Shown: positions 1-10,875 of the stretch, piece by piece
Layout of the letters: each line of letters begins with the position of its first letter
Numbering within the stretch: the first letter of the stretch is position 1
NCBI RefSeq assembly: GCF_036669915.1
Contig: NC_089316.1
Span: forward strand, 970,734 to 1,034,733
Direction of reading: 5' to 3'
Length of the DNA stretch: 64,000 nucleotides
Origin: Pocillopora verrucosa
Lineage: Eukaryota; Cnidaria; Anthozoa; Scleractinia; Pocilloporidae
The notes under the pieces: generated by a model
Told to the model about the DNA's origin: nothing
Databases searched by the model: none
What the model saw: only the letters and a program-made list of their open reading frames with translations
Program-made: the position numbers and the translations under genes

Positions 1-1849
1 AAATTCGTTCACCAAATCAGCTGCAAAGGTGTCACATTGAAACTCTTACGTTCAACCTTATCTTTCAGCTACATGTGGCCCATTGTTTCGATGTAGTTTT
101 CACATAATCGCCAGATGGCAGCTAATAAAATTAGCTTTTCGAAAACCACAACATCATTGGTTATTCACGCTATCTGCGAGGAAAACCCACTCGGAGTTGA
201 GCTGTGTAAGTTGGAACAGTGGGTGTGGAAAGCCCAGTGAGGCTCTTCCAAGATTGGTAGCCGTATATTTGCTTCTTTTCGAGTCGAATTCGTTAATTTC
301 TGAGCTTTTCATACGCACAATACTTCACGAAGGATCGATCATTAATATGGTAAAACACACACGACTCTGACACGTCTAATTCTTGTAGGATCCACAATCA
401 GGCATGAATTAAGAGATGACAACAGGCGTTACTCTTGAATAAGACCCAACGTGTAAAGAGTTAGAAAATCATTAGTATGTCACCAATGAACCACTAATTA
501 GAGACGTGAGTCTGTAATCACTCATGGAGTCTGCTTGTGCCGTCAGAGTATTGTATGAAATTTCTATAATCAATTACCCCGGCGCCAGGTGCAATTCACA
601 AATGTTACTGGGTATGCCTCCTGGGCCAAGTTCTACCTTTGTCCAACCTTAAAAGCTTCGTACCAACAGCTATTGTCTGTTAACCACTGGGAGAACGTCA
701 CGAGAAAGCCGTTTTTCGACGGATTGTGAACCGCAGAAAGAGAAAAAAACACTAACCCTTTACCGATTTATGAAAAGAAGCTGGGATTCTTGCGCATGCG
801 CATAAATTAGTTAAGACACCGTTGATCGTCAGAGTGTTTACACTTTTAGAGAAAGAAGATTTGCCAAGGCATCTAAAGGTGAAGTGATTTTCACCAAGGG
901 TGTCTCTACTAAATATTTTTCAAACCGTTATCCGATCGTCAAGGCCCCGCTCAGTCTGACCTTTTCAAACATGCAAATTTCAACCAACGGGGTAATTTTG
1001 CAAAATTAGACGAAATTGACGGTCGTAGCTTGAGTGTACGGTTTCCAATTATTACCAGAAACGGGATAGTTTCCAAGAGAAAGGATGTCATAAAAGCATG
1101 TTTTTGATATGACACTCCTCGGTTTCATCTTGGGGAAGCGCTATTGAGGATCAAACGCAGCTAATTTTGGCTTTGTTGGTTAGCTTGTTAGCAGAACGGT
1201 GTTTTTTAAAGAGCCCATCGATCTTTGTTATCTAACGTGCAGAATTAATGATTAGATAGCACGTGCTTTATTTAACAAGAATTTGCATTGTGAATACCAT
1301 TATGTGCTTGATTTACTTGTCTTTAAATTCGTGAAACGATGAGTACGGATTTATTTTTTTCCCGAGGCGTGCCTAGTCCAAGTCTTTGTTTACCTGTATT
1401 TCTCTTTGTGACCACGTGCGAATTACAAATCCTACAAAACTGGCCTGGCGTTTAAGAGTTTAAAGTTAAACACAGCCAGCCTTCGAAAGCGCAAGAACAC
1501 CTTAACATACCAACCGCACAATAATTTGCGCCTTGGTTCAGCATAAACAGGTAAGAGGGCGTTTATCTGCGTAAATTACATCTAGACTTTAGAAAAAAAT
1601 ATTAACAGGTAAGGTTTGATAAATTAATTACTGCGGGTACTTTTTGATCATTTCACGTCTGCAAGAACCTGTTATTAAGTTTTACTTTCCATAGGAATCG
1701 CACAACGCTTGAAAAAAAATAATAATAACCAAATCATGGCTGAAACGCTCGTTAAATTTATTCGCAACCTAGCTCTGACTTTTTGTTTATTTATCATAAA
1801 AGTATATCATGTCTTTTCTTTCAGGTTGCTTCAGAGATATTTCTTGGCA
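1..1849. other. Non-coding 5' flank of the bHLH gene
   Basis: I see no convincing coding exon here. The open frame at 83-370 has no recognisable domain. A polypyrimidine tract plus AG ends at 1824, just before the bHLH start codon, so the stretch probably contains a 5' untranslated exon and an intron. Two good donor-like sites lie upstream: CAG|GTAAGA after 1550 and CAG|GTAAGG after 1608. Either could end that untranslated exon. This is inferred from splice consensus only. Confidence 0.4.
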
Positions 1850-2353
1850 ATGAGCGCTCAGGAATCAAGAAGGGGTCTTTTTCAAAGCCAATCGCAAGGA
1901 AAGAAATTTAGCTCCATAACCTCCAAGAGTTTTATGAAGCAAAGTGGAGGAAAGCACACAAATGGGAAATCGTTGGGCGTGCAGCTGGAAGATAAAAACT
2001 CCAAACTGTTGACAAATGCCATACAAAGTGATTCAAGGGGAACAAAATGGGCAAAAACTCATGGCAATGAATGGCAAGCAAAGCGGAGGACGCGTCCGAG
2101 TGGGGTTAGAACAACAAGACAAATCAGGCGAAACGAGAGAGAAAGAGGGAGGAAAGCAAGATTAAACGCGGCCTTTCAAGTCCTTCGTTCAGTTGTACCA
2201 AGTAACGTGAATTCTTCTGGAGGAGTCAGCGAACGAAAGATGACTCAAGTTGAAATCCTACGTCTGGCTAAAAATTATATTTCGAACCTTACGGAACTAC
2301 TCGACAAAATCAAAGAAGAAGAGAAGTACTCTCTTCGAGCTTTCAATGCTTAA
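1850..2353 (+). CDS. bHLH transcription factor (achaete-scute/TAL-like, group A)
   Basis: A predicted nuclear DNA-binding protein of 167 aa. The bHLH domain spans about residues 93-151: basic region with RRNERERGRKARLN (residues 93-106), helix 1 AAFQVLRSVVP, an unusually long loop (SNVNSSGGVSERK), and helix 2 MTQVEILRLAKNYISNLTELL. The NERER basic motif resembles achaete-scute, while helix 2 (EILRLAKNYI) resembles TAL/NHLH proteins, so the subfamily is uncertain. The 90-residue N-terminus is rich in Ser, Lys and Gln and has no known domain. The frame is open upstream to 1709, but a polypyrimidine-AG acceptor at 1815-1824 lies between, so I start at the ATG of MSAQES just after it. Possible poly(A) signals AATAAA are at 2639 and 2843. 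Such factors bind E-boxes as heterodimers with E-proteins and commonly act in neural or mesodermal differentiation; that role is family knowledge. Confidence 0.85.
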   Translation: MSAQESRRGLFQSQSQGKKFSSITSKSFMKQSGGKHTNGKSLGVQLEDKNSKLLTNAIQSDSRGTKWAKTHGNEWQAKRRTRPSGVRTTRQIRRNERERGRKARLNAAFQVLRSVVPSNVNSSGGVSERKMTQVEILRLAKNYISNLTELLDKIKEEEKYSLRAFNA

Positions 2354-4851
2354 ATACTTTTATTGTTATCGTGATGAGATTCCTCCCGTCACTTTGGTAA
2401 TTTTGGTTTTTAAAACTACGTGAATGCAACGAAAAGCCAGCGATTAGAAATTTAGAAATACAAAATGCTGAAGCAAAAACACCTCTGGTTAATTTGAAGT
2501 TCACCGAACAACTGCAACGAGAACCCCTTGAGACTTCACTCTCGGCAATCTAATTAGCATGTTGCAATGTGACAGTTGTATCCCCTTTTTGTTAAGTGAC
2601 AATGAGATGATATTGTTTTAGAGTGTTTTCTCGCAGAAAATAAAGCTGTGAAAATTTCCCGATTCGGGGACTTAAACGCTGTACGAGCAAGTGCTTTTTT
2701 TACACATTGTATTATATATTGCAAACAACAACAAAAAAATAACCTGCCAAAATGAACTTGCAAAATATTACACGCGAAACGGTAAAAGTGCCACACAGGA
2801 TTGTATTCGTCCTTGTCTGGTGAATATGAGTAAACACTTCATAATAAAGTCAAATGGTTGACAATGCGTTTAAAGGACTTGTACAATCTCCTTTTGTTTA
2901 ACCACGAACTAACGAAATTAACTTAAGAAACAAGAAAAGAACTGCTCTGCGGAAGAGAATCGCACGCTTCGTTGGGAAGAGCTTCGTGTTGGTCCTTCCA
3001 ATTGGTCATGTTTTGTATCATTATTTCATTATTGTTTTTAACCGCTTTTACAGTTAAAAAAAGATGATCCACAATTTACAAGTCGTGAACAAAGGATTGA
3101 AATAGATAGGGCAAGATTGAATGGTAACCGAGTGGAAAGAATGTGCTATTCTAAAGATTTTGTTATTCGTGGTTTGGGCGGTCACTATCGCTTCAAGATC
3201 ATTGACCGATTACTGCCAAAATTAAATGACGACCTGGATGCGAATTCACTCGATTAAGTCAAATTTTACCTTCGCAACCGGGAGAACTAACAAAATATTT
3301 TGCTATCAACATGTTTTAATTAATAACCAGCGGGAAATATGAGATTTAAAAGAGTTTAACAATGCAGTTGATAGGAATCGCCCAACTTGTATTTTCTGAA
3401 AGCATTTGTCTTCAGCCAAATGTTGCTATCATCTTTTAAACAGTGTCTTTTATTACTTGACACTTCGATGTCCTCTCATGAGGAAAATCTAAAGTTTCCC
3501 TTTACATCGATATCTTTTCATAGATAACGTCGTCAGTGCCTTCACACTTGCTAAGAATATATTGGCTTGGACGCATGAAGATCTACGGACTGAGAGCAAA
3601 GTTTTCTGCAATACTTCATTGTCAAATTCACATCAACATTTGTAAATAACACTTTACTTACACTGAAATATGATGGTCTTTTCCTTTCAGCGAATGGGTC
3701 ATGTGGATAATATTCGTAGAACGGTCTTCGGTTTAAGTTCATTTCCTAAGCTTGATTATTGCCCAAAAAAATATTTAACCAATCAGATTGACGTTTCTAA
3801 ATTATTAGTGAATCGAAACGATTCGAGTTTCTTCACTCGAGCGGTTTTCCCGCGCATATTAGGCGCCGAGTACATGATTTCCCGTTTAAGCCTCTCAGTT
3901 AGGTATCTTCCCGAACTAATAAGGCGCCGGTTGCATGTTTTCCCGCGCTCGGCTGGCGCCATGACTATTTTTGGTTGGCTATGATTAGCAAATATAGAAG
4001 TGTTCCTCTTTCAGCTTCTCAGAAATTATGGTGACATGACCTCACCAAGATACCAGTACTCATAAAGAAAAAAAAAAAAAGATATACCAGTCGATTTTCT
4101 CAGTTTAATTTAACGAATTGAATCGAAAAAAAGAAGATCTAAGATCCTTTTGAAACCAATTCCTATTTCGAGAAACGATAGTTATCAATGGGTTTTCGTT
4201 TAAAAGAAAGTATCGTATTTCCCCTCAACACAGTCGCTGCATGCTACAGCGGTAAAAATATCTGTTACCTCAACAACAACTACGAATAGTTAATCAGGCT
4301 TACACCGTCAAATGGACAAAATATTTTATCGCCAACTGTCAAAGGTTTTTGGCCTTTTTGGGTGGTAAACCAATTGGTAAACCAATTCTTATTGCTATCA
4401 TGGATAGCAACAAGAAACAGAGATGCTATAAATTTTTTTCACTCAAGTATTATATGATGGTATCGGGCCCTTTTTTTTTTCTTGTGACTCAAAAGATGTT
4501 GTTTCAGGCAATGCGGATAATTAATCTCGGTTTTCAGGAAACCACATGATGCCAGTTGGATTTGATAAAAAAAATAATGAAAAATGGATGTAAAAGACCA
4601 AACGGAATGAGAAAGGCAAAGGAAGGTGAGGATTCACGCGGATTGAGATTGGAAAATTGAAAAATATGCTAAATGATTCACAAATCCTAAAATGTATCAT
4701 TTAAAAACTTACCCACTCTTCCTGTGTAGAAACTGCCCTTTCTGGTGACTCATGTTTCAGTTTTGTTTCCTTAAATTTATGTGTTTTTAGTTCAAAATAA
4801 TATCGAAGAGTTTTTACAATCTTAAATGCGATTTATGAGAAAAGATGTTTT

Positions 4852-5057
4852 AACCCTTTAACTCCCAGATCAAATTTGTCATTCTCATTACTGTCAACCA
4901 TATAATTCTTATAATGTTAGTTCAGAGAATTTAGTATTGGATCAACTAATTATCCCCAAATTGATATTTTTCTTTATTCTCATCACTTATCTAGTTGATA
5001 TTGTATTGATATTGTAAGGAGAAATTCTATCTTGGTCACTCATGGGAGTTAAAGGGT
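4852..5057. mobile_element. TIR element, family A (~206 bp MITE-like)
   Basis: The element starts AACCCTTTAACTCCC and ends GGGAGTTAAAGGGT, a clear terminal inverted repeat with no coding capacity. A second copy at 46224-46419 shares the interior (for example TTGGTATTGGATCAACTAAT-type sequence and the GGAGAAATT motif). Non-autonomous DNA element by structure; the target-site duplication was not resolved. Confidence 0.7.
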
Positions 5058-5886
5058 CAGTCTGAAATGTATGATTTCTTTTCCCCAGTAGGATCGTTTG
5101 ACACTTCCTTAATTTCCTAAAAACACCTGACAACTCCTGAACCTTTTCGAAGAAGTTCTCAACGTTGCCAAAAACGTTTGAGTTACGAATGTTTTGGACT
5201 CAGTGGTGGCATTTATTGCCCTTCACTGGTCTATTTCGGATGGAAATAAATCTCAATTTAAGGTTCCAGAACAACAAATAGTTCAGAATAGCTGGTTTTG
5301 CATTGTTGAATTGTCATGCATGTCAGTGATCGATGTTTTCAATCCGCAGGCGTGTGGCACATGCTTAATTCGTGTGAGAAAAAAATCTTTAAATCAGAAG
5401 AAAATCCCTATTCCCCCCGCCTCTTGCCTAATTTGGAGAGAGAAAATCTTTTCAAGTTCAGTTTTGATGGCTTTGCATTGTCATCTTCAATGGGTATTTA
5501 TTTACAAAAAAAAATCGAGTTTCGATTAATTGGTCGAGAAAACTCGTACAAAATTCTCAACCAATTAGATGGTAAAATAAAATGAATCACAACTGGATCA
5601 CTGGCGTTTTCTCGCGCTTTCGGCAGTTTATAGGGGTTTATTCTGAATTCTGGCAGTGAAGGGTCTGGCCCAAATATTTGCTCACGCTCTTCGCACAGGT
5701 AAAGCTTTCAAAAGAGTACGATGTCGTAATCTTTATCCAACGATGGTGTAGCACTCGAAAATAGTATAATGATGTCACAAAATGGTGACCAAAAAAATCC
5801 TTTCCGTTGAATGGTACCCGGGTTGAGAGGAGAAATTAGCCGGACTATCAATGAGACACTGGAAAGCTAACTCACAAAGAATTTCA

Positions 5887-5968
5887 GAATATGATCAGTT
5901 ACGCACTTACCCCTCCCCCTGCCATGTTTAGGTTAGGGGAGGGATGGGTGCGTATTTTCTCAGATACT
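5887..5968. mobile_element. Short palindromic element
   Basis: Arms ACGCACTTACCCCTCCCC and GGGGAGGGATGGGTGCGT flank a small centre, and the flanks TATGATCAG / CAGATACTG extend the symmetry weakly. It resembles the 113-bp palindrome at 60388-60500 (CACCTACCCCTCCCCTA core), suggesting two copies of one foldback family. Confidence 0.5.
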
Positions 5969-8149
5969 GAAGACATCGGGCTGTATGTAACGGGCGAAAG
6001 ACAGACGAGCATTGTTGTGAGGCGAAGATGGAACTAAATACCTTCTTTCAAAGGAACTCTTCATTCTCTTATCGAGTGACTTAGAAAATCTTGTGCGCAC
6101 GGAAATGTGTCAGAAGCATCTTTACCATCAGATTACAAGATTATCGAGAAGAAAGAGGGTTTTCCAAAGTAACAATAACTGTTCAAACAGCTAAGAGCGA
6201 GGGTTACAAACTAGCGGGAAACGGCTGTATTCAAAAGTGAATTGTGGCAGGAATAGGGTATAATTTAATTTCACGCTTTATTTTTCGAAAGGAAACGCAA
6301 AACACTTGAAAAGTTTCATTAAGAAATATAAATATAAATAGCGACCAACGGCAGATTTCTCAGACAGCCGAGTTGAAAAGAAAATAGTCGTCGATAAGTT
6401 TTTTCGCGTCATGCAATTGACAACTGAGAACTCACCACTCTATTCTAAGTTTAACAAAGTTTAAAGAACGAAATGCGAGCGAATAATAAACTTTTTTCTT
6501 TTTGTGTTCTGAGAATATTGTACGTCCGACGGCAAAGAAAAGTGACGAAAGATACTCAACAGCGAGGTAGAATTGACACAATGCCAACTCTTATCTCGTT
6601 AGTGCCTCACACCCGTGCAAACAAAAAGTATCAACAGTTTAGTAAAAGTGCCATTAATTGGGTATTATATCGACAGGTAGTTGGGAATCTTTCTCCTGGA
6701 TTGCGACTAAATACTTGACAAAAGACAGGATGTAAATGATCTCGTTTCGTGATTGCCCACGATTTAATAACCACGTGGCAATGGAAAAAATATAAACAAT
6801 AACTCTATCGAAATTAGTGTCGTATTAAGTCCGCGCGCAAAAACGTCAAATCAATCAATGTCGTGCTTACGTCACATCACGGAACTTTCAAGGGGTTTCT
6901 TATTCAAGTAATGCGTTCTATTAATGTCATATTTACAGTGAAATTAAGCACGCCTGTTTTGTTTCCTTCTGGAAGTGATATGCAAAAGACTTAGACAATG
7001 TTTTATTGTTTTAATTTATGTTTACTCACTGCTAACTCACTCCTCTAAAACAATGCATCAAAGTTATGTATTGTTTTTGCAAATAAAAGCGGTTTGAACT
7101 GAAGTTTACGAACTCCATCATAAACGCAAATTTTCTCTCTTTTAATTAAGTTGTATTTAGAAAATTTACTTTTAAAGAAAACGCATCGAAGTTGTAAGCT
7201 AAAACTGGCGTTTCATTCTTTATTTGTAGGAAGATATCTAAAGATTTTTCACCGATCGAGGACGTACTTTACTGTCTTACCGTACTTTGTATTTTGAATG
7301 ACAAGCCTGAATGTAATACAATTTCCTACAATCTTCCTGTCTTTTCTTTACGACACGATTCAAAGCATACTTAATATTTCGCTTGTTTGTGTTGCCATGA
7401 TGTTGTCTGTTTGTTGTGAGATGTGGCTCCTAAAAGCTTAATTTAATTTTCGTATCTTTGCCCGGTTATCGCTATTCTCCGAATAACTTTTCGAGGTCTT
7501 ATTATCAAATCAGTCGAGAGAGACTCGCAAAAATTTCTTAATTTTCAGGAATTTTCGAAAGCATAATGTAAATTCTTCAAACATTTTCATCGGTATCAAC
7601 TGATCCTCGCTAAGAAGTCTATCAGGTAAGAGAGGTTCGTAAGATTCTCGAAACTTTTTGGAAAGCTTTCTATTGCATTATGAGGGCTCTTTTTGTCTTC
7701 CCCCTGAATGATCTGATCTTTGTTAAGGCTTAGCTTTCTTGGGAGATCTGTTGCGAGGAACCACGGGCTCGTGCGATTTCTGGAATATGAGCCGACGGAG
7801 GCAAGTAAAATTTTCGGATTTCCTCGGAGAATTTTCGATAGCATAATGAAAACTCCTCAAACGCTTAAATTTGACTAGTCACATCTTTGTTAAAGCCTCG
7901 GTTTCTCTATTAAAGGGAAACAAGTCGACCGCAAGCATTTATGGTTGCCATGGTAACAACTGCATGAGCCTTCTTTCAGACTCCACGTTGCTAACACAGG
8001 TAAACGAATAGAGCGCCTATGAATTTAGTTTCGTAAAACCGAAGTCAAAAGGGTCCACCAGAGTAGTAGAAAACATACGATGTCAATGAGAGGTCAGGGG
8101 AAAAACAGGCAAACTGCCTAGAGCGCGGGTAAACGAGGGCAAGAAGGTA

Positions 8150-8392
8150 TTCATTCGTTTCGTACCCACGGTTGTTTCGTACACAATCGTTTCGTGCCCA
8201 ATTCAATCGATTTGTACTCATTCTGAGTCCGTACCCAAACTACTGGTCGATTTGTGCCCATTCCAATATATATTAATTCGAAGTACCTCACATGCGAGCA
8301 CATGTACGGATGTTGATTATTGCGTACGATAAGTTATTAGATTTTATTACGAAACGGCCGAGGGTACAAACCGACCGATAACAAGTAACCAA
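8150..8392. repeat. Degenerate GTTTCGTACCCA-type repeat
   Basis: Short motifs of the form CGTTTCGTACCCA, GTTTCGTACACA, GTTTCGTGCCCA, GATTTGTACTCA and GATTTGTGCCCA recur every 17-25 bp from 8155 to 8262. An inverted counterpart (TTACGAAACGG...GGGTACAAACCGACC) closes the unit near 8392. This is probably an interspersed foldback repeat. Confidence 0.45.
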
Positions 8393-8889
8393 GTCGAGAT
8401 AACTTTTTAGTTTTGCATATGATTGGTTGAGAGAGTGGGGCGAGTTCTCTGCACCAATCACAGAGCGCTGTAAATCAGGACCAGCGAAGGATTGCTTTGG
8501 ACACTCAACTGAAAATTGTTCTAATAAACCCTGTTCACATTAAAATGACGATCAAAAAAAGTTTGAATCAGATGTGAAAATAACATTATAGCAAGAGACG
8601 ACATGCATGAGTCACACATGCATGTGTGCCGTGGCTTTCGTTACCAAGTCCATGCAATTCATACTATCGGACAATTTGAAATTAATCACAAACTGTTCAT
8701 AACTAGGGAAATTTTAGGACTGGGGACATAACACAAAAAATTGAAATCGTCAGCTATAAAACTCACTTCTGTGACTTTTTCGAATCTTGAATTATATTTT
8801 GGACCATGGCAGTCACGAACTGCGAGATTAAAACGGTAGATGTTTACCGAAGGGTTGAGTACTGAGAGAGGCAAACTTTGAACAATTGA

Positions 8890-9180
8890 CGAAGATTACG
8901 GACTGCAGACAAAAAATTTTGGACTGTGGACCACGGACAGTAAACTGCAGACTGCAAACAGTGCACGGCGGACTGACACCGTCAACTTCAGACCTCTGTT
9001 TGTGGATTGTAGACCGAGGACTGCGGGCTGCGAACTGAAAAGTATGGACTGTGGACTGTGGACTGTGGACTGTGGACTGTGGACTGTGGACTGTGGACTG
9101 TGGACTGTGGACTGTGGACTGTGGACTGTGGACTGTGGACTGCGGACTACAGACTTCGGACTAACGGGTACGGACTGTGG
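8890..9180. repeat. 7-bp satellite (TGGACTG)n
   Basis: The core at 9045-9142 is about 14 uninterrupted copies of the heptamer TGGACTG. Degenerate copies (GGACTGC, GGACTAC, AGACTTC, GGACCAC) extend the array to about 8890 and 9180. Because 7 is not a multiple of 3, the array translates as a 21-bp cycle in every frame and produces spurious open frames on both strands. Confidence 0.9.
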
Positions 9181-9449
9181 ATACGTGTTATCGTCAGTTA
9201 TGAAAGTATCACTAAAAGTAGTCATGACGTCAATAGATGAATATCTTGGTAAATGTCTGATTCATAACTCAATAAAACTATCGATGTTTGCACACAGCTT
9301 TTCATCTTATTTGCTAAAATATCTGAAATGAATGTGGTTAAAAAAAGGATAGGACGCAGGCCAGAAGGACTGGAAACGAGCGTTCTGTAGTATTTTCCAT
9401 AAAAAAAACCAAAGGATTAGTCCGTTTTGGCTGTGTTGGGTCCCAATAG

Positions 9450-10500
9450 GGCACTACTGTCTAAAATCCGGCAATAGTGTCTAGTATCAGACACTACTGT
9501 CCATAATCGGACACTGGTGTCCAAAATTGAAAAGCGGTGTCTTAGGTCAGACACTAGTGTGAAAGATACGACATTAGTGTCTATCATTAGATACAAGCGT
9601 CTAAAATGGACTCTAGGGTCCAAAATCGGAAACTAGTGTCTAAAATCGAATTCTTGTGTCCATATCCGGTCACTAATGTTAAAGATTGGACATTAGTGTC
9701 TAAAATCGGACACCAATGTCCAAAATCAGACAGGAGTGTTTAGAATCGGACTTTTGTGTCTAAATTTAGACAATATTGTAATACAAGTGTCCAAAATCAG
9801 ACCCTAGAGTCTAAAATTGGACACTGGTATGTATTTTCGGACAATAATGTTGAAAATCGGTCATTAGCGTCAGTCAGACACAAGTGTCTTTAATTGCACA
9901 ACAGTAACTATAATCGGACGCTAGAGTCTAAAATCAGACACTAGTGTTTAAAATTGAACAATTGTTTCCAAAATTGGGCGATGGAGTGAATAAAATCAGA
10001 CACTAGGGTCCAAAATCGGACTCTTGTGTCTGAAATAGAACACTGGTATCTAAAATTGAACACTTTTGTCCAAAATCGGACACTTGTGTCTAAATTAGAA
10101 CACAAGTAAAAATAATTCGATACTAGTGCATAAAATCGGACTTTAGAGGGTAAAATCGAACAATAGTGTGCAAGATCGGTCACTCGTTTTCAAGGTCAGA
10201 CACTTGTGTCTATAATTGAGCACTACTCTCTAAAAAACAGACCCTAGTGTTTGATATCAGACTCCAGCATCCAAAATCGGACAGGAGTGTTCAAAATTGG
10301 ACACTGGTGTCTAAACTCAGACAATGGTGTCTAAAAGCACACCAGTGTCTCAAATCGGTTAGCAGTGACTAAAACTGGACATTGGTGTCTAAAAACGAAC
10401 ACTGGTGTCGGACACTGGCGTCTCAGATTGGTCACTAGTATCTAAAATCGGAAATTAGTGTCCAAAATAGAACATTCGTGTTTAAAATCGGACATATTAG
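9450..10500. repeat. ~20-bp minisatellite with an internal palindrome in each unit (~50 copies)
   Basis: A degenerate tandem array whose consensus is about GTGTCTAAAATCGGACACTA. Each unit contains the inverted pair TAGTGTC / GACACTA around an A-rich spacer (TAAAATCG), so every unit, and runs of units, can form hairpins. Copies vary by substitution and by 1-2-bp indels. The reading frames it opens on the minus strand (repeated LDT, RFWT, SDF-type words) are by-products of the repeat. Confidence 0.85.
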
Positions 10501-10676
10501 TTCGATTAGGTGGGGAAACACAAATGAGATAATAATAAACCAAAAACGAATAAGGATGGCTAAGGATGGAGAAGATTGACGAGGATTTTGAACGATAAAC
10601 ATGTAAATCAAAGTTAATATTATGAGATGCAGAAATTGAGACAAATTGAGACGTATCTCTTTTAGAAATCCTAGGA

Positions 10677-10875
10677 GAGGCACAGTAGTCTAATGGTCAG
10701 TGCATTGACCTCCGCGTCGAGAGGCTCGGGTCCAAACCTTGGCCGGGCTTTGTGTTCTTAGGCAACACACTTTACTCTCATAGTGCCTCTATTAAGGGCA
10801 CACTTAATTTGGAGCCTCGCTCTGTTGTGTGTCCTGGATCTTCATGGTGAAAGCGATTAAAAAAAAAGAAAAGAA
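10677..10875 (+). mobile_element. tRNA-derived SINE
   Basis: A tRNA-like head shows a split RNA polymerase III promoter: an A-box-like TAGTCTAATGG at about 10686 and a B-box-like GGGTCCAAACC at about 10728, spaced as in tRNA genes. An unrelated body of about 110 bp follows and an A-rich tail ends near 10870. It cannot be a functional tRNA gene because the acceptor stem does not close. Confidence 0.65.

Larger units (their letters stand above)
2354..8889. other. Gene-free intergenic stretch with scattered repeats
   Basis: Only short open frames without recognisable domains or splice structure occur here. Recognisable content is repetitive: an inverted-repeat element at 4852-5057, a palindromic element near 5887-5968, GC-rich 'TTTTCCCGCGC...GGCGCC' repeat fragments near 3780-3985 and 5600, a diverged direct duplication of a ~45-bp stretch at about 7545 and 7815 (shared core ATTTTCGAWAGCATAATG), and a degenerate 'GTTTCGTACCCA' repeat at 8150-8392. 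The region could contain regulatory DNA for the bHLH genes, but nothing in the sequence proves it. Confidence 0.4.

Noticed and set aside
83-370. 95-codon open frame at the window start
   Set aside because: No domain, no codon pattern or splice support, and no neighbouring exon.
8896-9331. Overlapping open frames on both strands with repeated Ser-Pro-Gln or Leu-Trp-Thr-Val words
   Set aside because: A by-product of the 7-bp satellite, which is open in all frames.
9450-10500. Regular ~20-bp repeats that could suggest a CRISPR array
   Set aside because: The units are contiguous and degenerate with no unique spacers, and the genome is eukaryotic. It is a minisatellite.
10680-10760. Possible functional tRNA gene
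   Set aside because: A- and B-box-like sequences are present but the cloverleaf does not close, and the unit continues into a SINE body with an A-rich tail.
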